From assembly GCF_013408525.1 (NCBI RefSeq), contig NZ_JACBZM010000001.1, forward strand, positions 4,599,001-4,663,000: a stretch of DNA of 64,000 nt, written 5' to 3'. The notes under the pieces were generated by a model. It made no database searches. It was given only the letters and a program-made list of their open reading frames with translations, and was not told the origin of the DNA. How positions within the stretch are numbered: the first letter of the stretch is position 1; each line of letters begins with the position of its first letter. The DNA is from Nocardioides aromaticivorans (GTDB taxonomy: Bacteria > Actinomycetota > Actinomycetes > Propionibacteriales > Nocardioidaceae). Shown here piece by piece: positions 1 to 8,751 of the stretch. The position numbers and the translations under genes were made by a program.

Positions 1-929
<929 letters not shown>

Positions 930-984
930 TCCGCGACGCGCACGGTGCGTGAAAAGTGACGCACGTCATGTCAGGATGTTACCC

Positions 985-1110
985 ATGGGTACCGTCACGC
1001 TCCTGGTCCTGATCGCCGCCGTCGTGTTCTTCCTCGGCCTCATCGGGGCGCTCTTCGGCGTCGTGTGGTTCGCGGGCAAGAACGGCCGGAAGGCCCAGCT
1101 GCGCGGTTGA
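985..1110 (+). CDS. small single-span membrane peptide (41 aa)
   Basis: A 41-codon ORF begins MGTVTLLVLIAAVV, carries one continuous hydrophobic stretch (about residues 3-30) and ends in a basic tail (KNGRKAQLR). An AGGAT ribosome-binding-like sequence lies 8 nt before the ATG. I do not recognise a family. The stop codon is formed at the exact point where similarity to the IS30-family right end begins (1109), so the present C-terminus may have been created or shortened by the insertion. It is probably real because of its composition and RBS, but this is an inference. Confidence 0.5.
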   Translation: MGTVTLLVLIAAVVFFLGLIGALFGVVWFAGKNGRKAQLRG

Positions 1111-1172
1111 CGCACTGCTGTCAAACCCGGCAGCAGCATGACCGTTGCTTACACCGGTTGACCTTCCAGCCC
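1109..1172 (-). mobile_element. solo right end of an IS30-family element (remnant)
   Basis: About 64 bp match the right end of the intact IS30-family element at 54059-55365 with one mismatch seen (G for A at about 1157). On the plus strand the match starts with the last transposase codons (DALLSNPAAA, stop) and runs through GTTGCTTACACC to the tip CCTTCCAGCCC. The rest of the element is absent, so this is a deletion remnant or solo end. It lies 5 bp from a palindromic repeat at 1178. The strand given is that of the outer tip relative to the intact copy's coordinates. Confidence 0.85.
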
Positions 1173-1177
1173 GAATT

Positions 1178-1203
1178 CCTGCGGTTTGGGACCAAACCGC
1201 AGG
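1178..1203. repeat. dispersed palindrome, copy 1
   Basis: The arms are CCTGCGGTTTGG and its complement, 12 bp each, separated by GA. It lies 18 nt beyond the stop of the minus-strand gene ending at 1222 and after the solo IS30 end, between convergent reading frames. Its left flank (GCCCGAATTC) is shared with the reverse complement of copy 6 at 49582. Confidence 0.9.
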
Positions 1204-1221
1204 CCTTCGACCCGCTCCGCC

Positions 1222-2025
1222 CTACTCGATCGCCTGCCCCAGCACCTCGGCCGCCCGCGCCCACACCTCCGGGTCGCCGTCGATCGTGATCCCGGTGGCG
1301 TCGAACCTGTGCCAGAGCCAGCCGTCGAGCCGGTCGGCGGTACCGGTGACCACGACGTCCGCCGCGACCGACGGGGCCGGGACGACGTGCTGGTCGGGCT
1401 CCCCGGTGCGGACGGTGCCGTCGGGCGCCGTGCCCGAGAAGGTGCCGAGCTGCGCCCACACCGAGCGCCCGGTGTCGCTGGTGCGGTACTCGACGTACAG
1501 CGGCTCGCCGTCGAAGCGACCCCACTCCGGCAGGCCGCCGTACATCACGTCGAGCACCTCGTCGACGCCGTCGGTGGCCAGGTCGGCCGGGAGCGGGCTG
1601 GTCGTGCCGGCCGCGAGCTCCGCGTCGAGGCGGTGGATGAGGGCCTCGTGCGCCTGGCGGCGGTAGGTGAAGGCGATGTTGTGGTGGCCGGGGTTGCTCG
1701 ACCAGGACCAGGCCGCCTCGGCCGGGTCGGCGGCGGCGAGCTCCGTGAGGAAGCGGTCGTGCCACTCGTCGAAGAAGGACCGCAGCCCGGCCCAGGAGGC
1801 CGGCCGCTCGGGCTCGACGTAGCTCTCCGGCGGCGCCGGTCGGGTGGTGACGACGTGGTGCCACCAGTGCTGCACCTCGCCGAGGTGCCACAGCAGGTCG
1901 GAGGCGTCCCACTCGGGGCACGACGGCACTCTCGCGTCCGGGGCGAAGTCGGCCAGCACGGCGGCGAACCGGGCGGACTCCGTGCGGATGTGGTCGAGGT
2001 AGGTCGCGTCGTCGAGGCGGGTCAT
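1222..2025 (-). CDS. maleylpyruvate isomerase-family mycothiol-dependent enzyme (DinB fold)
   Basis: The 267-aa protein has the actinobacterial DinB-like four-helix fold of the mycothiol-dependent maleylpyruvate isomerase family. The N-terminal signature PSCPEWDASDLLWHLGEVQ (Cys36, His47) and the later GHHNIAFTYRRQAHEALIHR place metal-binding histidines where the family has them. A C-terminal domain (MDMPI_C-like, about residues 170-265) follows. Members conjugate or isomerise small electrophiles using mycothiol, but the substrate of this one cannot be read from sequence. Presence of mshC at 49661 shows that the host makes mycothiol. The gene stands alone, with its 3' end at a palindromic repeat. 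Confidence 0.85.
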   Translation of the reverse strand: MTRLDDATYLDHIRTESARFAAVLADFAPDARVPSCPEWDASDLLWHLGEVQHWWHHVVTTRPAPPESYVEPERPASWAGLRSFFDEWHDRFLTELAAADPAEAAWSWSSNPGHHNIAFTYRRQAHEALIHRLDAELAAGTTSPLPADLATDGVDEVLDVMYGGLPEWGRFDGEPLYVEYRTSDTGRSVWAQLGTFSGTAPDGTVRTGEPDQHVVPAPSVAADVVVTGTADRLDGWLWHRFDATGITIDGDPEVWARAAEVLGQAIE

Positions 2026-2079
2026 GTCGCAGAACCTAGGGCCCGCCGCCGACAGGGCGCATCCCGATTTGCCCGCGGG

Positions 2080-3096
2080 TCAGGGCTGCAGCATGACCTT
2101 GATCGCGCGCCGCTCGTCCATCGCCCGGTAGCCCTCCGGAGCCTCCTCCAGCGGCAGGGTCAGGTCGAAGACCTTCCCCGGGTCGATGGTGCGGTCCTGG
2201 ACGAGCGCGAGGAGCTCGGGGAGGTAGCGCCGGACCGGGGCGATGCCGCCGCGCAGGCCGATGTTGCGCTCGAAGAGGGTCCGGATCGGCAGCTCGACGC
2301 CGTGCGGGACGCCGACGAAACCGACGCCGCCGCCGGGGCGGGTCACGCCGATCGCGGTCTTCATCGCCTCGTCGGTGCCGACGCACTCGAGGGCCGCGTC
2401 GACACCGATGTCGTCGGTGATCTCCCGGACCTCGGCGATGCCGTCCTCGCCGCGCGCCGCGACCACGTGGGTGGCGCCGAACGCGCGGGCGATCTCCTGC
2501 CGGGGCTCGTGGCGCGACATCGCGATGATCTTCTCCGCGCCCATCACGGAGGCCGCGAGGACGCCGCAGAGGCCGACCGCGCCGTCACCGACCACCACCG
2601 CGGTCCCGCCCTTGCGCACGCCTGCGCACACGGCCGCGTGCCAGCCGGTCGGCATCACGTCGGTGAGCGCCAGGACCGAGGCCAGCAGGTCGTCGGGCGG
2701 CGTACCGCCGGTCGCGACGAGGCTTCCGTCGGCCTGGTTGACCCGGGCGTACTCCGCCTGGCCGCTGGCCGTCATGCCGAGGTTGACGCACGCCGACTGG
2801 GCGCCGGCCTGGCAGTTCGCGCACGTGTTGTCGCAGTGGCAGAACGGTACGACGACGTAGTCGCCGGCCTTGAAGTCGCGGACCTCGCTGCCGACCTCCT
2901 CGACGATCCCGATGCACTCGTGGCCGATGGTGGCGCCCGAGCGGATCGGGTTCTCGCCGCGGTAGGGCCACAGGTCGGAGCCGCAGATGCAGCCGGCCGT
3001 GACCTTGACGATCGCGTCGGTGGGCTTCTTGATGACCGGGTCCGGGACCTCTTCGACGCGGATGTCTCCGGCGGCGTGGATCGTCGTGGCGCGCAT
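2080..3096 (-). CDS. zinc-dependent alcohol dehydrogenase family oxidoreductase
   Basis: A 338-aa medium-chain dehydrogenase/reductase. The start chosen is ATG at 3096 (MRATTIHAAGDIRVEEV), which is the usual N-terminus; the open frame continues far upstream antisense to another gene and is not used. Catalytic zinc ligands are Cys38 in CICGSD and His59/Glu60 in IGHECIG; structural zinc cysteines are in FCHCDNTCANCQAGAQSAC. The Rossmann glycine motif is VVGDGAVGLCG. It probably oxidises an alcohol or reduces an aldehyde with NAD(P)H; the substrate is unknown. It is divergent from the HTH-MurA gene, sharing a 90-bp promoter region. Confidence 0.88.
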   Translation of the reverse strand: MRATTIHAAGDIRVEEVPDPVIKKPTDAIVKVTAGCICGSDLWPYRGENPIRSGATIGHECIGIVEEVGSEVRDFKAGDYVVVPFCHCDNTCANCQAGAQSACVNLGMTASGQAEYARVNQADGSLVATGGTPPDDLLASVLALTDVMPTGWHAAVCAGVRKGGTAVVVGDGAVGLCGVLAASVMGAEKIIAMSRHEPRQEIARAFGATHVVAARGEDGIAEVREITDDIGVDAALECVGTDEAMKTAIGVTRPGGGVGFVGVPHGVELPIRTLFERNIGLRGGIAPVRRYLPELLALVQDRTIDPGKVFDLTLPLEEAPEGYRAMDERRAIKVMLQP

Positions 3097-3186
3097 GACC
3101 TGAATCCTGCCGCATCGGCGGTCGGCGGCCGAGACTCGCCGTCGCCGCCGTTGGCGATATCTCATATGTGAGTTACCGTCGTAGGC
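3097..3186. promoter_or_regulatory. divergent promoter region with dyad
   Basis: These 90 bp separate two divergent genes. A short dyad CTCA-TATG-TGAG lies at 3161-3172, about 15 bp before the HTH-MurA start, and is AT-rich compared with its surroundings. It is a plausible operator for the HTH domain encoded immediately downstream, but nothing direct shows binding. Confidence 0.35.
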
Positions 3187-4728
3187 ATGACGACGGACGA
3201 GTCGAACGACGACTACAAGGGCCGCATCGGGAACCTGATCCGCGACGCCCGCAAGCACCGGGGCCTGACCCAGGCCCAGCTCGCCGAGCGGCTGGCGACC
3301 AGCCAGAGTGCGATCAACCGGATCGAGAAGGGGCACCAGAACCTCTCCCTGGAGATGCTGGCCCGGATCGGCGCCGCCCTCGACTCGGAGATCGTGGCGC
3401 TCGGCGCCGGCCCGACCCACCTGCGGGTCAAGGGCCCCACGACGCTGTCCGGCAGCATCGACGTCAAGACCTCGAAGAACGCCGGTGTCGCGCTGCTGTG
3501 CGCCTCGCTGCTCAACCGCGGTCGCACGACGCTGCGCAAGGTCGCGCGGATCGAGGAGGTCAACCGCCTGCTCGAGGTGCTCGACAGCCTCGGCGTCCAG
3601 ACCCGCTGGATCAACGCGGAGAACGACCTCGAGATCATCCCGCCCAAGGAGTTCGACCTCACCAAGATCGACGAGGAGGCCGCGCGGCGTACCCGCTCGG
3701 TCATCATGTTCCTCGGTCCCCTTCTGCACCGGATGGACACCTTCGAGCTGCCCTACGCGGGCGGCTGCAACCTCGGCACCCGCACCGTCGAGCCGCACAT
3801 GTCGGCGCTGCGGCCCTTCGGGCTCGAGGTGAAGGCGACCGACGGGTGGTACCACGCCCAGGCCAACCGCGCGATCGTCCCCGGCCGCCCGATCGTGCTC
3901 ACCGAGCGCGGCGACACGGTCACCGAGAACGCGCTGATGGCTGCCGCCCTGCACCCCGGCACGACCGTCATCCGCAACGCGTCGTCCAACTACATGGTCC
4001 AGGACCTCTGCTTCTACCTGCAGGCGCTCGGCGTCGAGGTCGAGGGCATCGGTACGACGACGCTGACCGTCACCGGCCGCGAGTCCATCGACGTCGACGT
4101 CGACTACTCCCCCAGCGAGGACCCGATCGAGGCGATGTCGCTGCTCGCCGCGGCGATCGTGACCCGCTCGGAGATCACCATCCAGCGCGCGCCGATCGAG
4201 TTCCTCGAGATCGAGCTCGCCGTGCTGGAGGAGATGGGTTTTCGCTACGACCGCTCCGAGGAGTACCTCGCCGCCAACGGCCGGACCCGGCTCGTCGACA
4301 TCACGACGCACGCCTCCGACCTGGTCGCCCCGCGCGACAAGATCCACCCGATGCCCTTCCCCGGCCTCAACATCGACAACCTGCCGTTCTTCGCGGTGAT
4401 CGCCGCGGTCGCCGAGGGCACGACCTACCTCAACGACTGGGTCTACGACAACCGGGCGATCTACCTCACCGAGCTCAACAAGCTCGGCGGCCGGGTGACC
4501 CTGCTCGACCCGCACCGGGTCCAGATCGACGGCCCGACCTCGTGGACCGGCACCGAGCTGGTCTGCCCGCCCGCGCTGCGTCCCGCGGTCGTCGTCCTCC
4601 TCGCCATGCTGGCCAGCAAGGGCACGTCGGTGCTGCGCAGCACCTATGTCATCCACCGCGGCTACGAGGACCTCGCCGAGCGGTTGAGCTCCCTCGGCGC
4701 CGAGATCGAGACGTTCAGAGACATCTGA
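3187..4728 (+). CDS. XRE-type HTH domain fused to UDP-GlcNAc enolpyruvyl transferase (MurA-like)
   Basis: The protein has 513 aa. Residues ~10-68 form a Cro/C1-type helix-turn-helix (GLTQAQLAERLATSQSAINR). Residues ~78-510 form an EPSP/MurA fold. The MurA substrate-binding Lys-Asn pair is kept in TSKNAGVALL, and the catalytic cysteine of the loop is kept as Cys194 in GGCNLGTRTVEPHM. MurA transfers enolpyruvate from PEP to UDP-N-acetylglucosamine, the first committed step of peptidoglycan synthesis. The retained residues suggest an active enzyme, possibly DNA-bound or autoregulatory. It is followed after 2 nt by a GDPD gene, so the two are probably cotranscribed. It could be a second MurA beside a stand-alone one elsewhere. 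Confidence 0.85.
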   Translation: MTTDESNDDYKGRIGNLIRDARKHRGLTQAQLAERLATSQSAINRIEKGHQNLSLEMLARIGAALDSEIVALGAGPTHLRVKGPTTLSGSIDVKTSKNAGVALLCASLLNRGRTTLRKVARIEEVNRLLEVLDSLGVQTRWINAENDLEIIPPKEFDLTKIDEEAARRTRSVIMFLGPLLHRMDTFELPYAGGCNLGTRTVEPHMSALRPFGLEVKATDGWYHAQANRAIVPGRPIVLTERGDTVTENALMAAALHPGTTVIRNASSNYMVQDLCFYLQALGVEVEGIGTTTLTVTGRESIDVDVDYSPSEDPIEAMSLLAAAIVTRSEITIQRAPIEFLEIELAVLEEMGFRYDRSEEYLAANGRTRLVDITTHASDLVAPRDKIHPMPFPGLNIDNLPFFAVIAAVAEGTTYLNDWVYDNRAIYLTELNKLGGRVTLLDPHRVQIDGPTSWTGTELVCPPALRPAVVVLLAMLASKGTSVLRSTYVIHRGYEDLAERLSSLGAEIETFRDI

Positions 4729-4730
4729 GG

Positions 4731-5519
4731 ATGACGTACCTCCCGAAGGGCAAGGTCCTGGCCTTCGCCCACCGCGGCGGTGCCTACCACCCGGAGATCG
4801 AGGGCCTCGAGAACACCATGGCGGCCTTCCGCCACGCCGCCGCGCTCGGCTACGACTACCTCGAGACCGATGTCCACCTGACCGCCGACGGCGTCCTGCT
4901 GGCGTTCCACGACGAGGTGCTCGACCGCGTCACCGACCAGGAGGGCGCCGTGCGCGACCTGACCCTGGCCGACGTACGACGGGCCCGGATCGGTGGGCGC
5001 GAGGAGGTCCCGACCCTGGTCGACCTGCTCGACGCCTTCCCGCAGGCGCGCTTCAACATCGACATCAAGTCCGATGACGCGGTCGCACCGCTGGCGGCGC
5101 TGGTGCGGGAGCGCGACCTGTGGGACCGGGTGTTCATCGGCTCCTTCTCCCGGCGCCGGATCCGGCGGTTCCGCGCTCTCACCGATCGTCGGGTGCCGAC
5201 GGCGGCCGACCCGTGGCAGGTCGTCGTGTGGCGCCTCTCCCCCAGCGCCCGCATCGCCCGGTTGCTGGCCGGGGACGGGTTCGCGGCCTTCCAGGTGCCG
5301 CACCGCAGCGGCCGCTTCGTCGTCGTCACGCGCGGCCTGGTCCGCCGGGCGCACGCCGCCGGACTCCAGGTGCACGTGTGGACCATCGACGACCCGGCGG
5401 AGATGAACGAGCTGCTCGACCTGGGTGTCGACGGGATCTTCACGGATCGCACCGACCTGCTCAAGGATGTGCTCCAGGGGCGCGGCCAATGGTGGTCCGC
5501 GCAGGGAGGGGCGTCATGA
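4731..5519 (+). CDS. glycerophosphodiester phosphodiesterase family protein
   Basis: A 262-aa GDPD-domain enzyme starting at ATG 4731, two bases after the previous stop, with TGAGG as a possible RBS. Active-site landmarks of the TIM-barrel family are AHRGG near the start, LETDVHLTADGVLLAFHDE (Glu, Asp and His of the metal site) and the C-terminal VDGIFTDRTDLL. These enzymes split glycerophosphodiesters into glycerol 3-phosphate and an alcohol. No signal peptide is seen, so it is likely cytoplasmic. Its stop overlaps the ATG of the MFS gene (ATGA), which suggests translational coupling. Confidence 0.9.
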   Translation: MTYLPKGKVLAFAHRGGAYHPEIEGLENTMAAFRHAAALGYDYLETDVHLTADGVLLAFHDEVLDRVTDQEGAVRDLTLADVRRARIGGREEVPTLVDLLDAFPQARFNIDIKSDDAVAPLAALVRERDLWDRVFIGSFSRRRIRRFRALTDRRVPTAADPWQVVVWRLSPSARIARLLAGDGFAAFQVPHRSGRFVVVTRGLVRRAHAAGLQVHVWTIDDPAEMNELLDLGVDGIFTDRTDLLKDVLQGRGQWWSAQGGAS

Positions 5520-6859
5520 CGATCGCGGACCTGGGACCGCTCAACCGCGCGCGCGAGCAGCGTGCGTGGTACTTCACCGACTGGGCCGCCTCGGCGTTCC
5601 AGACGACCGTCGCAGGCGTGCTCTTCGCGCCCTACCTGATCTCGGTGGCGGAGAACGCCGTCGGCGAGCACGGGCGGCTGCACGTGCTCGGCCTGTCGAT
5701 CGCGCCGGGCTCCCTGCCGTCGTACGTCATCACGCTCTCGACGGTGCTGAGCGTCTTCTTCTACCCCGTGATCGGCGCGTACGCGGACCGGATCGCGCGC
5801 AAGCCGGACCTCCTCGCCGCCTTCTCCTGGGTGGGCGCGGCGTTCGCCGGGCTGCTGTTCTTCATGAGCGGCGAGAACTGGCTCTTCGGCAGCATCGCCT
5901 TCATCGTCGCCAACCTGGCCGGCGGCGCCGCCATCGTCGTCAGCGACTCGATCCTGCCGGTCATCTCGACCGAGAGCGAGCGCGACCGGGTGTCGTCGGT
6001 CGGCTGGGCCTACGGGTACGCCGGCGGTGGGCTGCTGCTCGCGGTGAACTTCGCCGTCGTGAGCCTCCACGACTCGATCGGCCTCGACAAGGAGATGGCC
6101 GTCCGCCTCTCCCTGCTCTCGGCCGCGGTCTGGTGGGCGGCGTTCATGGTCATCCCGTGGCGCGGCATCAAGCGGCACCAGCCGGTCGCCGTGGAGGCGG
6201 TCGAGGGCGGCGTGCTGACCCGGTCCTTCGGCCAGCTGTGGGCGACCCTGAAGGATCTGCGCAACTACCCCGTCGCGCTCACCTTCCTGGCCGCCTACCT
6301 GTTCTTCAACGACGGCATCCAGACGGTCATCAACTCCGCGTCGACCTTCGGCACCAAGGAGCTCGGCTTCGGCGACGGCATCGTGCTCGGCACCTACCTG
6401 CTGGTGCAGCTGGTCGGCATCGGCGGCGCGATCCTCTTCGCCCGCGTCGCCGGCCGGTACGGCGCCAAGCGGGTGATCCTGGTCGGCCTGGTCGGCTGGA
6501 TGGGCATCGTCACGGTCGCGCTCGTCGTGCCCGACAAGAGCGTGCTGCCGTTCCTGGCCCTCGGCGTGGCCATCGGCCTCGTGCTCGGTGGCACCCAGGC
6601 GCTGGCCAGGTCGTACTTCTCGCTGTTCATCCCCCGCGGCAAGGAGGCGGAGTACTTCAGCCTCTACCACGCCATGGACCGCGGGACGTCGTGGTTCGGG
6701 ACGCTGACCTTCGGCCTCGTCTACCAGTTCACCGACTCCTACCGGCCGGCGATCTTCGCCCTGATCGCGTTCTTCGTCGTCGGCGGCCTGCTCCTGCTCC
6801 GCGTGGACACCGCACGCGGCATCCGCGAGGCGGGCAACACCGCTCCCCCGGTGATCTGA
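5516..6859 (+). CDS. MFS transporter, UMF1/Atg22-like family
   Basis: A 447-aa integral membrane protein with about 12 hydrophobic segments. Family features are the N-terminal YFTDWAASAFQTTVAG, the loop YPVIGAYADRIARKPD and the second-half motif GGTQALARSYFSLFIP, all typical of UMF1-type permeases related to yeast Atg22. The substrate is unknown; the link to the GDPD gene through a 4-bp overlap hints at uptake or export of a lipid breakdown product, but this is only inference. Confidence 0.85.
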   Translation: MTIADLGPLNRAREQRAWYFTDWAASAFQTTVAGVLFAPYLISVAENAVGEHGRLHVLGLSIAPGSLPSYVITLSTVLSVFFYPVIGAYADRIARKPDLLAAFSWVGAAFAGLLFFMSGENWLFGSIAFIVANLAGGAAIVVSDSILPVISTESERDRVSSVGWAYGYAGGGLLLAVNFAVVSLHDSIGLDKEMAVRLSLLSAAVWWAAFMVIPWRGIKRHQPVAVEAVEGGVLTRSFGQLWATLKDLRNYPVALTFLAAYLFFNDGIQTVINSASTFGTKELGFGDGIVLGTYLLVQLVGIGGAILFARVAGRYGAKRVILVGLVGWMGIVTVALVVPDKSVLPFLALGVAIGLVLGGTQALARSYFSLFIPRGKEAEYFSLYHAMDRGTSWFGTLTFGLVYQFTDSYRPAIFALIAFFVVGGLLLLRVDTARGIREAGNTAPPVI

Positions 6860-6932
6860 CCCGCGACTCCTCCGACTGGTGGTCCGCCCGCCGATCTGCC
6901 ACTGTGACCTGATCCGGCAATGCGCAGGGATT

Positions 6933-6958
6933 GGAACTTTTTACCGGCGGGTAGCGTT
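6933..6958 (+). promoter_or_regulatory. SigR/SigH-type promoter for rbpA
   Basis: GGAAC at 6933-6937 and GTT at 6956-6958 are separated by exactly 18 bp, matching the GGAAT-N18-GTT consensus of the thiol-oxidative-stress sigma factors SigR (Streptomyces) and SigH (mycobacteria). In Streptomyces coelicolor rbpA is a known SigR target, so the match is in the expected place, 37 nt before the ATG. Confidence 0.6.
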
Positions 6959-6994
6959 GTCAGACAGAGACGAAACACGGGAGGTGGAGTTCTC

Positions 6995-7384
6995 ATGGCT
7001 GAGCGGACACTGCGTGGCGCCCGACTGGGGGGCCAGTCGTTCGAGGACGAGCGCGGCATCGAGTTCGCGGCCCGGCAGCAGGTGGGTTACCGCTGTCCCC
7101 AGGGTCACGAGTTCGAGATCACGATGTCGATCGAGGCCGAGGTGCCGGCGATCTGGGAGTGCCCGCGCTGCGGGCTCGAGGCCGAGAGCACGGCCGGCAT
7201 CGAGCGTGAGGTCAAGGTCGAGAAGCCGCAGCGCACCCACTGGGACATGTTGCTGGAGCGGCGCTCGGAGAAGGAGCTCGAGGAGATCCTGACCGAGCGG
7301 CTCGAGCTGCTGCGCGGCGGCGAGATCGGCCCGGCGCACCTGCACCGCGCCAACGCGCGCAAGAAGAAGCCGGCGAAGGCCTAG
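6995..7384 (+). CDS. rbpA: RNA polymerase-binding protein RbpA
   Basis: A 129-aa essential actinobacterial transcription factor that binds RNA polymerase and the principal sigma factors and helps open complex formation. The start is ATG 6995 (MAERTLRGARLGGQSF) behind GGGAGG; the open frame extends upstream but the known N-terminus is here. The core domain has the zinc-binding pattern YRCPQGH and WECPRCG, as in Streptomyces RbpA, followed by the basic linker and the sigma-interacting domain THWDMLLERRSEKELEEIL. It is slightly longer than the 111-aa mycobacterial protein because of a basic C-terminal tail (NARKKKPAKA). Confidence 0.96.
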   Translation: MAERTLRGARLGGQSFEDERGIEFAARQQVGYRCPQGHEFEITMSIEAEVPAIWECPRCGLEAESTAGIEREVKVEKPQRTHWDMLLERRSEKELEEILTERLELLRGGEIGPAHLHRANARKKKPAKA

Positions 7385-7410
7385 AGCCTTTCGGGGCCGA
7401 GCGCGTCTTC

Positions 7411-7445
7411 GGCGTTGATGCGGGCAGCAAGCTGCCGTCGACGCC
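7411..7445. terminator. stem-loop between convergent rbpA and fxsA
   Basis: GGCAGC-AA-GCTGCC (7423-7436) is nested in a longer imperfect stem closed by GGCGT and ACGCC. It lies between two convergent stop codons, so it may serve as a two-way terminator. There is no T-tract, as is common in high-GC actinobacteria. Confidence 0.4.
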
Positions 7446-7470
7446 TCTCGCCGCGCTACCGGCCTTCGCG

Positions 7471-7950
7471 TCAGTCGTCGACGACCTCGCCCTGGACCAC
7501 CTCTGGCCCGGGGCGAGTGCCATTTCCGGGCGCGGTGGACCCGCCCGGACCGAAGCCGGTACGCCGCACGACCTGGCGGCCGGCGTACGCCACCAGCAGT
7601 CCGCGGAACAACGGCCGCGTCACCGGCAGGATCAGCAGGATGCCGAGCGCGTCCGTGACGAACCCCGGACTGAGCATGAACGCCCCGCCGAGCACGACGA
7701 GCGCACCGTCGGCCAGCTCCTTGTGCGGCATCCGGCCGGTCTCGACCTGCTCACGCAGCGCCTGCCAGGCGCGCCGGCCCTCCCGCTTGATCAGCCAGGC
7801 GCCGATGATGCTGTCGAGGACGAGCAGCAGGATGGTCCACCAGGGGCCGATGGCCTGGCCGACCTGGATGAGCACGTAGATCTCCAGGATCGGCATTACG
7901 ACGAAGGCGAGGATCAGCAGGACTGCTGCTCGCCGGCCGCGGCGGCTCAT
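7471..7950 (-). CDS. fxsA: FxsA family membrane protein
   Basis: The 159-aa protein has the FxsA pattern: a first membrane segment with MPILEIYVLIQVG, a second (WWTILLLVLDSIIGAWLIK), a short basic segment REGRRAWQALREQ, then two further hydrophobic stretches with ALVVLGGAFMLSPGFVTD. The C-terminal ~35 residues are polar and probably cytoplasmic. In E. coli FxsA lessens phage T7 exclusion by the F plasmid; the native role is unknown. The gene neighbours ppm1 and rbpA here as in mycobacteria, a conserved actinobacterial arrangement. Confidence 0.9.
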   Translation of the reverse strand: MSRRGRRAAVLLILAFVVMPILEIYVLIQVGQAIGPWWTILLLVLDSIIGAWLIKREGRRAWQALREQVETGRMPHKELADGALVVLGGAFMLSPGFVTDALGILLILPVTRPLFRGLLVAYAGRQVVRRTGFGPGGSTAPGNGTRPGPEVVQGEVVDD

Positions 7951-7968
7951 CGGGACCTCATGGTGTGC

Positions 7969-8751
7969 TCATCGGCTGGAGACCAGCTCCCGCCCGGTTG
8001 CGGGGCGGCCCTTGACCCGCGCCCAGCGCTCGCGGATGCCCCAGGCGGTGATCCGCTTGAGGGACTCCACGGCGACCTGGCCGCTCATCTTCGACTCGCC
8101 GCGCACGCGCTCGACGAACTCGATCGGCACCTCACGCACGGTCAGGCCGGCGCGCAGGGTGCGCGTCACGAGGTCGGTCTGGAAGACGTAGCCTGTCGAG
8201 CGCACCTCGTCGAGGTGGATCTTCTCCAGGGTGGTGCGGCGGAACAGCCGGTAGCCGGCCGTGGCGTCGCGGACCTTGATGCCGAGCAGCATCCGCACGT
8301 AGAGGTTGCCGCCCCGGGAGAGGACCTCGCGCTCCCACGGCCAGTTGACGACGGATCCGCCGGGGATCCAGCGCGACCCGATGACCAGGTCGGCGTCGAG
8401 CAGGCCGGTGAGCAGGCGCTGCAGCTGCTCGGGCTGGTGGGAGCCGTCGGCGTCCATCTCGCCGATGACGTCGTAGCCGCGCTCGAGCGCCCAGGCGAAG
8501 CCGGCGAGGTACGCCGCGCCGAGACCGCCCTTGGTCGTGCGGTGCAGGACGTGGACCTGCGGGTCGGTGGCAGCCAGGCCGTCGGCGATGTCGCCCGTGC
8601 CGTCCGGTGAGCCGTCGTCGACGACGAGGACGTCGAGGGACGGCTGGGCGGCGCGCAGCCGCCCCACGATCCAGGCGATGTTGTCCGCCTCGTTGTAGGT
8701 GGGCACGACCATCACGACACGTCCGAGGTCGGGGGTGTGGTCAACAAGCAT
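7969..8751 (-). CDS. ppm1: polyprenol monophosphomannose synthase
   Basis: A 260-aa GT2-family glycosyltransferase of the dolichol-phosphate-mannose synthase type. It makes polyprenyl-phospho-mannose, the membrane mannose donor for lipoglycans and protein O-mannosylation. Motifs are VVPTYNEADNI, the nucleotide-binding VVDDGSPDGTG and the metal-binding MDADGSHQPEQL. The start taken is ATG 8751 (MLVDHTPDLGRVV); this ATG overlaps the end of lnt by 11 bp, so the pair is translationally coupled. In M. tuberculosis the two are one fused protein (Ppm1), here they are separate. Confidence 0.92.
   Translation of the reverse strand: MLVDHTPDLGRVVMVVPTYNEADNIAWIVGRLRAAQPSLDVLVVDDGSPDGTGDIADGLAATDPQVHVLHRTTKGGLGAAYLAGFAWALERGYDVIGEMDADGSHQPEQLQRLLTGLLDADLVIGSRWIPGGSVVNWPWEREVLSRGGNLYVRMLLGIKVRDATAGYRLFRRTTLEKIHLDEVRSTGYVFQTDLVTRTLRAGLTVREVPIEFVERVRGESKMSGQVAVESLKRITAWGIRERWARVKGRPATGRELVSSR

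Noticed and set aside
1186..3171. Long plus-strand frame over the isomerase and dehydrogenase genes
   Set aside because: It is antisense to two genes with clear family motifs and has low-complexity composition.
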